Source: Olsenella uli (GTDB taxonomy: Bacteria; Actinomycetota; Coriobacteriia; Coriobacteriales; Atopobiaceae). From it: 64,000 nt of DNA. The notes below the pieces were generated by a model. That model saw nothing but the letters and a program-made list of their open reading frames with translations. It did not search any database and was not told where the DNA came from. Each line of letters starts with the position of its first letter. Position 1 is the stretch's first letter. The translations under genes were made by a program, and so were the position numbers. The stretch is from the NCBI RefSeq assembly GCF_016900775.1, contig NZ_JACJKN010000005.1:1-64000 (forward strand), in the 5' to 3' direction. Below are positions 57,769 to 64,000 of the stretch, in pieces.

Positions 57769-58689
57769 CTACCCCTCCCTGACGACGAGCTCCAGCACGT
57801 CCGGCCGGGCGTAGTGCCCCACCGCGTCGTGCTCCATCTTGCACGCGGCCGGCAGGCTCATGTCCAGATCGGCGTAGGCGATCGTCTCCTCGTCCCAGAC
57901 GGGCTCCGTCACGTAGTGCCCATAGGGGTCGATGACGCAGCTGCCCCCGCGGCACACCGTCTCTGGCAGCCGGGAGATCGCGTCCTCCTCGTGGAGGCCC
58001 GAGGGGTAGGAGGAGCGCCGGACGATCATGTCCGCGTTGATCACGTAGCACTTTCCCTCGATCGCGATGTGCTGGACGGTTGCCTGCCACTCGGGGTTGT
58101 CGTTGGTGTTGGGCGCCAGATAGATGGTGACGCCTCTCTGATAGAGCGCGACCCGGGCGAGGGGCATGTAGCTCTCCCAGCAGATCAGACCGCCCATGGG
58201 GCCCCACGGCGTCTCCGAGATGGGAAAGTAGCCGCGGTTGGCGTCTCCCCAGACGGTCCGCTCGGAGCCGGTGGGCTTCAGCTTGCGGTGGACCTTGTGG
58301 GAGCCGTCCGGCTCGAAGACCACGTTGCTGTTGTAGAGCGTCCCGCTGACCGCGTCGCGCTCGGAGAACCCCAGGCTGATGTAGGCACCGGTCCTTCTCG
58401 CCCGCTCGGCGAGCGCGTCGAACTCCGGCCCTCCCTCGATGACGGAGGCGTCGTAGTAGCGCTTCCAGTCCCTCCTCCCGTCCTCCGTCCGCTTGCCCAT
58501 GCTGAAGCCGAAGCTCATCCCAATTGGGTAGCCGGGGATGAAGAGCTCGGGGAAGACGATGAGGTCCGGGCGCCGGGGCGCCGCCTCGTCGATGAGCCGC
58601 AGCGCCTTGGCGAGCGAGGCCTTCTTGTCGAACATGACCGGCTCCGCCTGCACCAGGGCGACCTTGCACGCTTCCTTGACGTCCTTCAT
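57769..58689 (-). CDS. Nitrilase-family carbon-nitrogen hydrolase
   Basis: A 306-residue nitrilase-type enzyme that converts nitriles (or possibly cyanide) to carboxylic acids. The triad is E48 in FPELFIPGYP, K136 in HRKLKPT and C170 in LICWESYMPL. The CWE signature is that of true nitrilases, not amidases. AAGGGA precedes the ATG. An aryl-acetonitrile substrate would fit the aryl-acid genes at 51-55 kb, but they are not adjacent (inference). Confidence 0.9.
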   Translation of the reverse strand: MKDVKEACKVALVQAEPVMFDKKASLAKALRLIDEAAPRRPDLIVFPELFIPGYPIGMSFGFSMGKRTEDGRRDWKRYYDASVIEGGPEFDALAERARRTGAYISLGFSERDAVSGTLYNSNVVFEPDGSHKVHRKLKPTGSERTVWGDANRGYFPISETPWGPMGGLICWESYMPLARVALYQRGVTIYLAPNTNDNPEWQATVQHIAIEGKCYVINADMIVRRSSYPSGLHEEDAISRLPETVCRGGSCVIDPYGHYVTEPVWDEETIAYADLDMSLPAACKMEHDAVGHYARPDVLELVVREG

Positions 58690-58786
58690 GGGGATCCCTT
58701 CGACGTGGCTTCACCGCATTGTATGCCACCACGTCCTCGGGCGCAGAAGGGCCAGAAATCGGCGAGAAGAACCTCCGCCTGCCCGC

Positions 58787-58935
58787 TTGACACGACACAA
58801 AGAGCGCTCATAATGGGGGCAGAAAATCCAAGCGGATTTTTCCGGATGCCGCCATCATCTTTTCGCCGCTCACCTGCCTCGGGCAGATGGGCGGTTTTTC
58901 TATATTGGCGGGTCCGGCGGGAGAAGGGACATGGC
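58787..58935 (+). promoter_or_regulatory. Strong promoter and structured leader of nitroreductase gene
   Basis: TTGACA (58787-58792), a 16-bp spacer and CATAAT (58809-58814) form a near-consensus promoter. The leader of about 115 nt has a 7-bp hairpin (58823-58829 with 58834-58840, followed by TT) and a 13-bp stem (58866-58878 with 58882-58894, one wobble and one mismatch) followed by TTTTT, which looks like an intrinsic terminator ahead of the start codon at 58936. This layout suggests attenuation or a short leader RNA. Confidence 0.65.
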
Positions 58936-59457
58936 ATGGCAAGCGACCTCATCGACCTCATCAAGACGCGCAGGAGCGTGCGCAGCTACAAGGCGGACCC
59001 CGTCCCCCAGGAGCTGCTCGATACCGTACTTGAGGCGGGCACCTACGCGCCCACGGGCGGCGGGCACCAGTCTCCGGTGATCGTTGCGGTGACGAGCCCC
59101 GAGACCCGCGAGCGCCTGCGCGCACTCAACGCCGCCGTCATGGGCAAGGACACCGACCCGTACTACGGCGCGCCGGCCATCGTGGTGGTGCTCGCCGACG
59201 GCGAGCGCGGCACCTTCGTGGAGGACGGCTCCTGCGTGCTCGAGAACCTCATGCTCGCGGCGCACGCCGTGGGCCTCTCTAGCTGCTGGATCCACCGCGA
59301 GCGCGAGATCTTCGACAGCGAGGAGGGCAAGGAGCTCCTCAAGGAGTGGGGCCTGCCCGAGACGCTGCGCGGCGTAGGCTCCATCGCGCTGGGCTACGCC
59401 GACGGCCCCGAGCCCGCCGCCGCCCCGCGCAAGGACGGCTACGTGCTGCTCGTGTAG
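58936..59457 (+). CDS. Nitroreductase family protein
   Basis: A 173-residue FMN-dependent nitroreductase. It starts DLIKTRRSVRSYKADPVPQE, with the FMN-binding RRSVRSY, and continues LEAGTYAPTGGGHQSPVIV and GLSSCWIHRERE. The chain is of the short type. GAGAAGGGAC is the ribosome-binding region; ATG at 58936 is in frame, the ATG at 58931 is not. Confidence 0.9.
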   Translation: MASDLIDLIKTRRSVRSYKADPVPQELLDTVLEAGTYAPTGGGHQSPVIVAVTSPETRERLRALNAAVMGKDTDPYYGAPAIVVVLADGERGTFVEDGSCVLENLMLAAHAVGLSSCWIHREREIFDSEEGKELLKEWGLPETLRGVGSIALGYADGPEPAAAPRKDGYVLLV

Positions 59458-59552
59458 TACCTGGCCACCTGCACGATGCCGGGCGGCGCGTGAGCGAGGC
59501 GATGCGATTCCGCTCACGCGCCGCCCCCAACGGTTCTTCTCGACACCCCAGC

Positions 59553-59753
59553 TTACGGGTTGTAGAGAATCATGTGCAGGGACACCATCTCGTCGCCAGC
59601 GTTCCAGAGCGTTGAGAGCGTCGGGTTGCCCTCCCCGCGCTCGATCTGCGCGAGCATGCTCTTGCTCACGCCGCTCAGCTTGGACAGCCGCTCCAGGCTG
59701 AGCCCCTCGCGCTCGCGCAGGGCCCTGACGTTGTGGGCGACGATCTGGCTCAT
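59553..59753 (-). pseudogene. XRE-family HTH regulator with internal deletion of its cupin domain
   Basis: A 66-residue remnant. Residues 1-50 are a complete XRE HTH (IVAHNVRALREREGLSLERL, then GVSKSMLAQIERGEGNPTLST). The last 15 residues, NAGDEMVSLHMILYNP, look like the end of a cupin domain (usual pattern N-GDE-x-F-x-MIIYYP), so the roughly 100 residues between appear to have been deleted in frame. The remnant could still bind DNA. TATATA near 59785-59790 on the minus strand may be its -10; a GAGAAGAAC copy lies at 59763-59771. Confidence 0.65.
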
Positions 59754-59780
59754 CGGATCCACGTTCTTCTCACCCACCCA

Positions 59781-60218
59781 TTGACCTATATAGTGTACAA
59801 GCAGGACTTCGTCTCGCTGAACCTCGCGTGGATCGAGAAGTACTTCAAGGTCGAGCCGCAGGACGTGCACATGCTGGAGGACGTCGAGGACTTCCGGCGC
59901 CGCGGCGCCGAGGCGTTCTTTGCTGCGGAGGGAAACAAGGCCATCGCCACGTGCATGGTGACGCCGGTCGGCGATGGCGTGTGGGAGATATGCAAGCTCG
60001 CCTGCGACGAGCGCCACCAGGGGAAGGGCGTCGGTAGCGCCGTGCTCGAGGCCTGTCAGGCCTATGTCCGCGAACACGGTGCGCGCCGGCTCATGCTCGT
60101 GACGAACACGGTCCTTGCCGCCGCCGTGCATCTGTACCGCAAGCACGGCTTCCGTGAGGTACCCATCACCAACCCCGAGTACGAGCGCGTCAACATCCAG
60201 CTGGGGCGGGATGCCTAA
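59781..60218 (+). CDS. GNAT-family N-acetyltransferase, start uncertain
   Basis: A GNAT protein of about 145 residues. FVSLNLAWIEKYFKVEPQD is the usual N-terminal helix, ICKLACDERHQGKGVGSAVL is the acetyl-CoA loop, and AVHLYRKHGFREVPI the last part. The chain has no Met start with a ribosome-binding site: choices are TTG at 59781, GTG at 59792-59794 (in-frame GTG reading Val-Tyr-Lys), or an ATG at 59733 inside the antisense HTH remnant. Expression may be leaderless or the 5' end may have been altered with the deletion next door. Confidence 0.7.
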   Translation: MTYIVYKQDFVSLNLAWIEKYFKVEPQDVHMLEDVEDFRRRGAEAFFAAEGNKAIATCMVTPVGDGVWEICKLACDERHQGKGVGSAVLEACQAYVREHGARRLMLVTNTVLAAAVHLYRKHGFREVPITNPEYERVNIQLGRDA

Positions 60219-60227
60219 TGCCTCCTA

Positions 60228-61178
60228 CTATATCGACGCCGCAGCCACATCGAGACGGGCAAGGTCTTCTGCCGTGAGGCCGATGTCGGCCGCACCGGCG
60301 TTCTCGCGGATGCGCTCCTCCTTGCGCGAGCCCGGGATGGGCACCACGCGCACGTCCTTGTCCATCATGTAGGCGAGCGAGACCTGCGCCCGCGTAGCGT
60401 CGTGCGCCCGCGCCACCTCTTCGACCGCCTGGATGAGCGGGGCGTACGTGCGGAAGCCCTCCTCGGTGAACTGCGGCATGTGGCTACGGAAGTCCTCCGC
60501 CTCGAACGTTGACGCCGCGCTGTATGCGCCGCTCAGCAGGCCTTTGGAGAGCGGACAGGCGGAGACGTAGGTGATGCCGAGCTCCTCAACCACGGGGAAC
60601 AGGGCCTCGTCGTGAGTGTCCGTAAGGTTATAGAGGTTCTGCACCGCCGAGACGGGGCACACGGCGTGCGCGCGGCGCAACGCGTCCTCCCCCACCATGG
60701 AGAGGCCCCACGCCCGAACCTTCCCCTCTCGGATGAGGTCGGCGACGGTCTCGGCCACCACCTCCACGGGCACGCGCGGGTCGAGGCGATGCTGATAGTA
60801 GAGGTCGATGTGATCGGTGCGCAGGCGACGCAGGCTCGACTCCACCGACTCGCGGATCGTGGAGGGCGCGCTGTCGCAGGCGAGGCCGTCGCAGATGAAC
60901 TGCACGCCAAACTTGGTGGCGATGACCGCCTGGTCGCGCACGGGCTCGAGGGCCTCGCCCACGACGTCCTCGTTGCAGGCGAGCGCACCGTCCCCGTACA
61001 CCCCGTTGTAGCACTGCACCGTATCGAAGAAGGTGTACCCGGCGTCTACCGCCGCCCTGATGAGCCGGACGGCCTCGGCGCGCTCGACGGGCCTGCCCGC
61101 AGCGTGCGTGAGTCCCATGCAGCCGTACCCGATGGACGAGACGCTGATGCCGGTCTTTCCGAGCTCCTGGTAACGCAT
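60228..61178 (-). CDS. Aldo/keto reductase
   Basis: A 316-residue NADPH-dependent AKR with TIM-barrel fold. It opens YQELGKTGISVSSIGYGCMG; the catalytic tetrad is Asp and Tyr in FFDTVQCYNG, Lys in VIATKFG and His in LYYQHRLDP. The cofactor region is VVPIPGSRKEERI. It overlaps the flavodoxin stop by one base (TGATG). Typical of YakC-like members that reduce aldehydes. Confidence 0.92.
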   Translation of the reverse strand: MRYQELGKTGISVSSIGYGCMGLTHAAGRPVERAEAVRLIRAAVDAGYTFFDTVQCYNGVYGDGALACNEDVVGEALEPVRDQAVIATKFGVQFICDGLACDSAPSTIRESVESSLRRLRTDHIDLYYQHRLDPRVPVEVVAETVADLIREGKVRAWGLSMVGEDALRRAHAVCPVSAVQNLYNLTDTHDEALFPVVEELGITYVSACPLSKGLLSGAYSAASTFEAEDFRSHMPQFTEEGFRTYAPLIQAVEEVARAHDATRAQVSLAYMMDKDVRVVPIPGSRKEERIRENAGAADIGLTAEDLARLDVAAASI

Positions 61179-61693
61179 CAGTTGCCCTCCTTCGCCCAGC
61201 GTTCGATCTTCTCGCGAGACCGCGTCACCTCGCCGCCGATGATCGAGAGGCCCGCGCCGACCTCAGCGCCCGTGCAGAGCCGACGGATGTCCCCCTCGCT
61301 TCTGCCCATGCCGCTTCCCTCGTTGGTGCAGAGCGGGCGGATGGTCTTGCCGGTGAAGTCAAAGCGCTCGAGGAAGGTCCACACCGCCATGGGCATGGTG
61401 CCCCAGTAGTTGGGGTAGGCGAGATACACGGTGTCGTATGCGTCAAGGCCTTCGGGATAGGTGGCGAGCGCAGGGCGCGCGTCGGTCTCGAGGTTGCGCT
61501 TGGCCTCCTCGATACAGACCATGTGGTCGTCGGAATAGGGCTCCGCCTGCTCGATCTCGAAGACGTCCGCGCCGGTGAGCTCTTGGAGCATCTCCGCCGC
61601 CACCTTGGTGTTTCCCACCTCGATCCTACGAATCTCGCCACCCACGTAGTTCTCGCCCGCACGCGAGTAGAACGCGATCAGCTCATGTGCCAT
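61178..61693 (-). CDS. Flavodoxin
   Basis: A 171-residue flavodoxin-family protein. IAFYSRAGENYVGGEIRRIE is the FMN phosphate loop region (variant with an insert), and YDTVYLAYPNYWGTMPMAVW contacts the isoalloxazine ring. GGAAGGAAGAG precedes the ATG. It lies between a SnoaL-like gene and an aldo/keto reductase on the same strand and may donate electrons to them (inference). Confidence 0.9.
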   Translation of the reverse strand: MAHELIAFYSRAGENYVGGEIRRIEVGNTKVAAEMLQELTGADVFEIEQAEPYSDDHMVCIEEAKRNLETDARPALATYPEGLDAYDTVYLAYPNYWGTMPMAVWTFLERFDFTGKTIRPLCTNEGSGMGRSEGDIRRLCTGAEVGAGLSIIGGEVTRSREKIERWAKEGN

Positions 61694-61710
61694 AGATCTC
61701 TTCCTTCCTT

Positions 61711-62181
61711 TCAGATGCCCGCCGAAACGCTAGCGCGCGGGGCATCGACCAGATACCAGGCCTTCTCGCGGCGTCTGAAGCAGTGGGTGACGCGCATGCG
61801 GTACACGCCGCGCGCGCCGTACGCCCGGACGTCGAGAGCCGCCACGTAGGAGACCTTTGCCTCATCGCCCGCAACATCGATTCTCGGGTGCTCCACACGG
61901 ATGGCGTAGTAGGCGAGCGCGCCGCTCGTCACGTCTGCTATGAACTCATCGCGCGATTGCCTCAGGCCGCTCATGTGGGTGAACGTCGCGCCCGAATCGA
62001 TGATCCGCTCCAAGGCGCCCCCATCGGCGTCAACCATCGCCTGGCAGTACTCGGCGACACGAGCGAGCAGCGCCCGCCCGTCGGCGTCAAGCTCGTCAAA
62101 ACCCTCGTCGAGCACCTCGACATCCGGGTATGCCGCGAGATCGGACGGCGCAAGGCCGCCATGGTCGCCTCGCCTCGTCAT
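61711..62181 (-). CDS. SnoaL/NTF2-like protein
   Basis: A 156-residue protein with a cone-shaped NTF2-like fold. An N-terminal disordered part is followed by LLARVAEYCQAMVDADGGAL, FTHMSGLRQSRDEFIADV and YRMRVTHCFRRREKAWYLVD, the usual order of helices and strands. Possible enzyme or binding protein. The ATG overlaps the stop of the upstream AKR gene (ATGA). Confidence 0.82.
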   Translation of the reverse strand: MTRRGDHGGLAPSDLAAYPDVEVLDEGFDELDADGRALLARVAEYCQAMVDADGGALERIIDSGATFTHMSGLRQSRDEFIADVTSGALAYYAIRVEHPRIDVAGDEAKVSYVAALDVRAYGARGVYRMRVTHCFRRREKAWYLVDAPRASVSAGI

Positions 62182-63311
62182 TGGGCGCCCCCCTCGAAAA
62201 ACGCGGTGCAGCGGCGCAGGTGGTCGATGACCTCGAGGTGCTGCGGGCAGGCGCGCTCGCACTGGCCGCAGGCCACGCAGTCGGATGCGCGACCGGCGCC
62301 CGGAGCGGAGACGGCGCGGTCGTAGGCGGCTCGGGCCTCCTCAGCCTGGCCGTTGCCCAACCGTAGGTTCATCGCCGAGAAGATCTCGGGGATGGGGATG
62401 TGGCGCGGGCAGCCCTCCGCGCAGTAGTGACACGCCGTGCACGGGATGGTGGAGGAGTTGCCCAAGATGCGCTGCGCCTGCTGAATCACGCGGCGCTCCT
62501 CCTCGTCGAGCGGCTGGAAGTCGCGCATGTAGGAGAGGTTGTCCTTCATCTGCGCCACGTTGGACATGCCGGAGAGCACCGTGAGCACACCCGGCAGCGA
62601 CGCCACGAAGCGGATGGCCCACGACGCGTACGACATGCGCGGTCTGCAAGCGTCCATGAGACGGCGAACCTCCTCCGGCGGGTTCGCCAGGTTGCCGCCC
62701 TTGACGGGCTCCATGACCACGATGGGCTTGCCATGGGCGCGGGCCACCTCGTAGTTGGCGCGGCTCTTGACGCTCGGGTTCTCCCAGTCCGCGTAGTTCA
62801 GCTGCAGCTGCACGAAGTCCACGTCAGGGTGCTCGGTGAGCAGCCGCTCAAGCAGGTCGGGTCCGCCGTGGAACGAGAAGCCAAGGCGACGAATCAAGCC
62901 CTACCGCTTTTTCTCGGCCACGAAGTCCCAGAGGTGGAAGCGATCATACTTCTGATAGTTGTTGTCCATGAGCGCGTGGAGCAGGTAGTAGTCGAAGTAG
63001 CCCGTGCGCTCGAGCGAGGTGTCGAACTGCCGCTTCGCGGCCTTCTCGGTGGGTGCCATGAGAAACGCGTTGAGCTTGGTGGCCAGCGTGTAGGACGCGC
63101 GCGGGTAGCGCTCGACGAGCGCCTTGCGGATGGCGGCCTCGCTGCCCGCATACACGAACGCCGTGTCGAAGTAGGTGAAGCCCGCCTCCATGAACAGGTC
63201 GACCATCTGCTTGACCTGCTCGACGTCGGTCAGGGGTCCCTTGTGCGGCAGGCGCATGAGGCCAAAGCCCAGCTTGCCGGTCTTTTCCATGGGGGTGTGG
63301 CTCGCGTCCAT
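62178..63311 (-). pseudogene. Aldo/keto reductase with C-terminal 4Fe-4S domain, interrupted by an amber codon
   Basis: Two open segments in the same frame, 62901-63311 (136 residues, starts at ATG 63311 after AGGAGG) and 62178-62900, are separated only by a TAG at 62901-62903. The reading ...WDFVAEKKR-stop-GLIRRLGFSFHGG matches intact relatives that read through this point, so one base change (for example GAG to TAG) explains it. The C-terminus has CTACHYCAEGCP and CVACGQCERACP for two clusters. The protein is non-functional unless the stop is read through or is an error. Confidence 0.85.
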
Positions 63312-63475
63312 GATCGACCTCCTGTGATTTGCCAACGTGACCGCCGGGACGGACGGCGCTCCCGCCTTCAGCCTCTCATCACAACCGGCATAGTTCAATG
63401 GTCGATATTCCCAGTTTGGGCGCATATGCCACGCTTTTCGGGAAACCGTCGCGTTTCATGGGCCAAAAGGTGCCA

Positions 63476-63508
63476 TGGGTCAAAAGGTGCCTGACCCCTT
63501 TTGACCCA
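63476..63508. repeat. REP element GGGTCAGGCACC overlapping gene end
   Basis: A 12-bp inverted repeat TGGGTCAAAAGG (63476-63487) and its complement (63497-63508) flank a TGCCTGACC loop. The core matches a widespread REP motif. A half copy (GGGCCAAAAGGTGCC) lies just before it at about 63460-63474. Confidence 0.7.
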
Positions 63509-64000
63509 CGCAGCGGCCGCAGTCGGAGCAGCCGTTGCAGATGAGGCGCTGCCCGCACGTCTCGCAGCGCTCGCGGAAGCTTGGCCGGTAGAGCTCCTCC
63601 TCCGGAATCGGCAGGCCGAGCGCGTCGTGCAGGCGCCACTCGATCGGACGGCCCGCGAAGCTCATGCCGGACTTGAACGCCTGCTCGGACTGGAGTCGGT
63701 GGCTGCGCAGGTGATAGGTCCGCCCGTCCTTCACAAAGACCGTGCCCGTCTCGGTGAACGCGAACGTCACGTCATGAGCGCGACACTGCGCAGCGAGCAG
63801 GCGCACCCAGTCGAAGTCGCACGGGCGCGCGCCGTCGTAGTTCTCGCCGCCGCAGATGACCTGCTCGATGCCGCAGCCGCGCACGTCGTCCCCGCCGTGC
63901 TCGCCAAGCCTCAGGTACTTCTCGATGTCCACCCGCCCGATGAGCGGCGCGCACATGATGCCCTTGTGCCTGGCCGGCGTGGCAAGCAGCAGCGCAGTCC
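63480..64000 (-). CDS. DUF5131/phage Gp37-Gp68-like protein, 5' end outside window
   Basis: At least 173 residues; the frame is open to the right edge. The segment TPARHKGIMCAPLIGRVDI, then GIEQVICGGENYDGARPCDF and FAFTETGTVFVKDGRTYHL match the C-terminal half of DUF5131 (Gp37/Gp68) proteins, some of which are radical-SAM-like. The end is a Cys-rich ribbon (CETCGQRLICNGCSDCGRC). The last residues Val-Gly-Gln-Lys-Gly-Ser-Gly-Thr-Phe and the stop are encoded by a REP element, so the native C-terminus may have been replaced. Confidence 0.65.
   Translation of the reverse strand, partial: TALLLATPARHKGIMCAPLIGRVDIEKYLRLGEHGGDDVRGCGIEQVICGGENYDGARPCDFDWVRLLAAQCRAHDVTFAFTETGTVFVKDGRTYHLRSHRLQSEQAFKSGMSFAGRPIEWRLHDALGLPIPEEELYRPSFRERCETCGQRLICNGCSDCGRCVGQKGSGTF

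Noticed and set aside
57343-59457. A 704-residue plus-strand protein ending in nitroreductase
   Set aside because: Most of it is antisense to the nitrilase gene; nitroreductase has its own promoter and start at 58936.
1-64000. tRNA or rRNA genes
   Set aside because: No GGTTCGAATCC-type T-arm followed by CCA-end acceptor or rRNA-like segment was found in either strand; one GTTCGAG near 42421 has no cloverleaf around it.
1-64000. GAGAAGAAC as a Chi or KOPS-type polar signal
   Set aside because: Copies occur in similar numbers on both strands and cluster between genes, unlike strongly strand-biased replication signals.

Overview
The window is a dense stretch of a high-GC genome. Gene content points to an anaerobic, fermentative, gut- or oral-type actinobacterium of the class Coriobacteriia, probably an Olsenella-like Atopobiaceae member. 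That placement is an inference from the mix of genes: Pta and AckA, AdhE, ATP-dependent PEPCK, mannitol PTS, indolepyruvate:ferredoxin oxidoreductase, UDP-galactopyranose mutase and a membrane-bound LuxR regulator. There is no rRNA, tRNA, CRISPR array, complete insertion sequence or prophage that I can support.

Layout. 0.4-2.3 kb: mono-cluster ferredoxin, Maf pyrophosphatase, S58 peptidase. 2.3-2.9 kb: a gene-free array of 18-bp palindromic repeats at 30-bp spacing. 2.9-8.2 kb: glycosyltransferase and glf, divergent from pta, then pckA. 8.4-9.8 kb: aldose epimerase-like protein and a GNAT. 10.0-14.1 kb: a polar amino-acid ABC transporter operon ending in a C26 gamma-glutamyl hydrolase. 14.5-19.7 kb: ackA, HIT protein, xseB/xseA, YugP-type metalloprotease, RNase D. 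19.8-26.5 kb: lipid kinase, AzlCD, oxidoreductase, acyl-ACP thioesterase, Nudix, thyA, folA. 26.7-33.0 kb: secreted protein, APH-like kinase plus adhE, mannitol EIICBA. 33.3-36.5 kb: divergent hexitol genes (PfkB kinase, MDR dehydrogenase, DeoR regulator) with matching operator candidates.

36.6-40.2 kb is a visibly AT-richer island on the minus strand. It holds a 652-residue protein with two membrane modules, each followed by a LuxR-type HTH, then two small secreted proteins and a two-helix membrane protein. None of the three cargo genes could be assigned to a family. This is the best candidate here for an undescribed system.

40.2-50.3 kb: thrS (without a TGS domain) with an orphan PLP-enzyme C-terminal domain, envelope proteins, then a tightly overlapping one-carbon/folate operon (fhs, cyclodeaminase, folD, formate/nitrite channel, folE) followed by folC. 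50.5-55.5 kb: galM, then paaK with iorA/iorB for arylpyruvate degradation. 55.7-64 kb: t6A dehydratase, FMN reductase, acetyltransferases, nitrilase, nitroreductase, a deleted XRE regulator, a flavodoxin/aldo-keto reductase cluster with one gene cut by an amber codon, and a partial DUF5131 gene running off the end.

The non-coding DNA is as notable as the genes. Most larger intergenic gaps carry short repeats: a 30-bp periodic array, a 23-bp GCATGC-centred family in three clusters, a GTTGC family, REP-like elements with a GTCAGGGTC or GGGGACAG core, and several near-perfect inverted repeats with arms of 35-51 bp. The 9-mer GAGAAGAAC (either strand) recurs about 19 times by eye, mostly between genes or right at gene starts.
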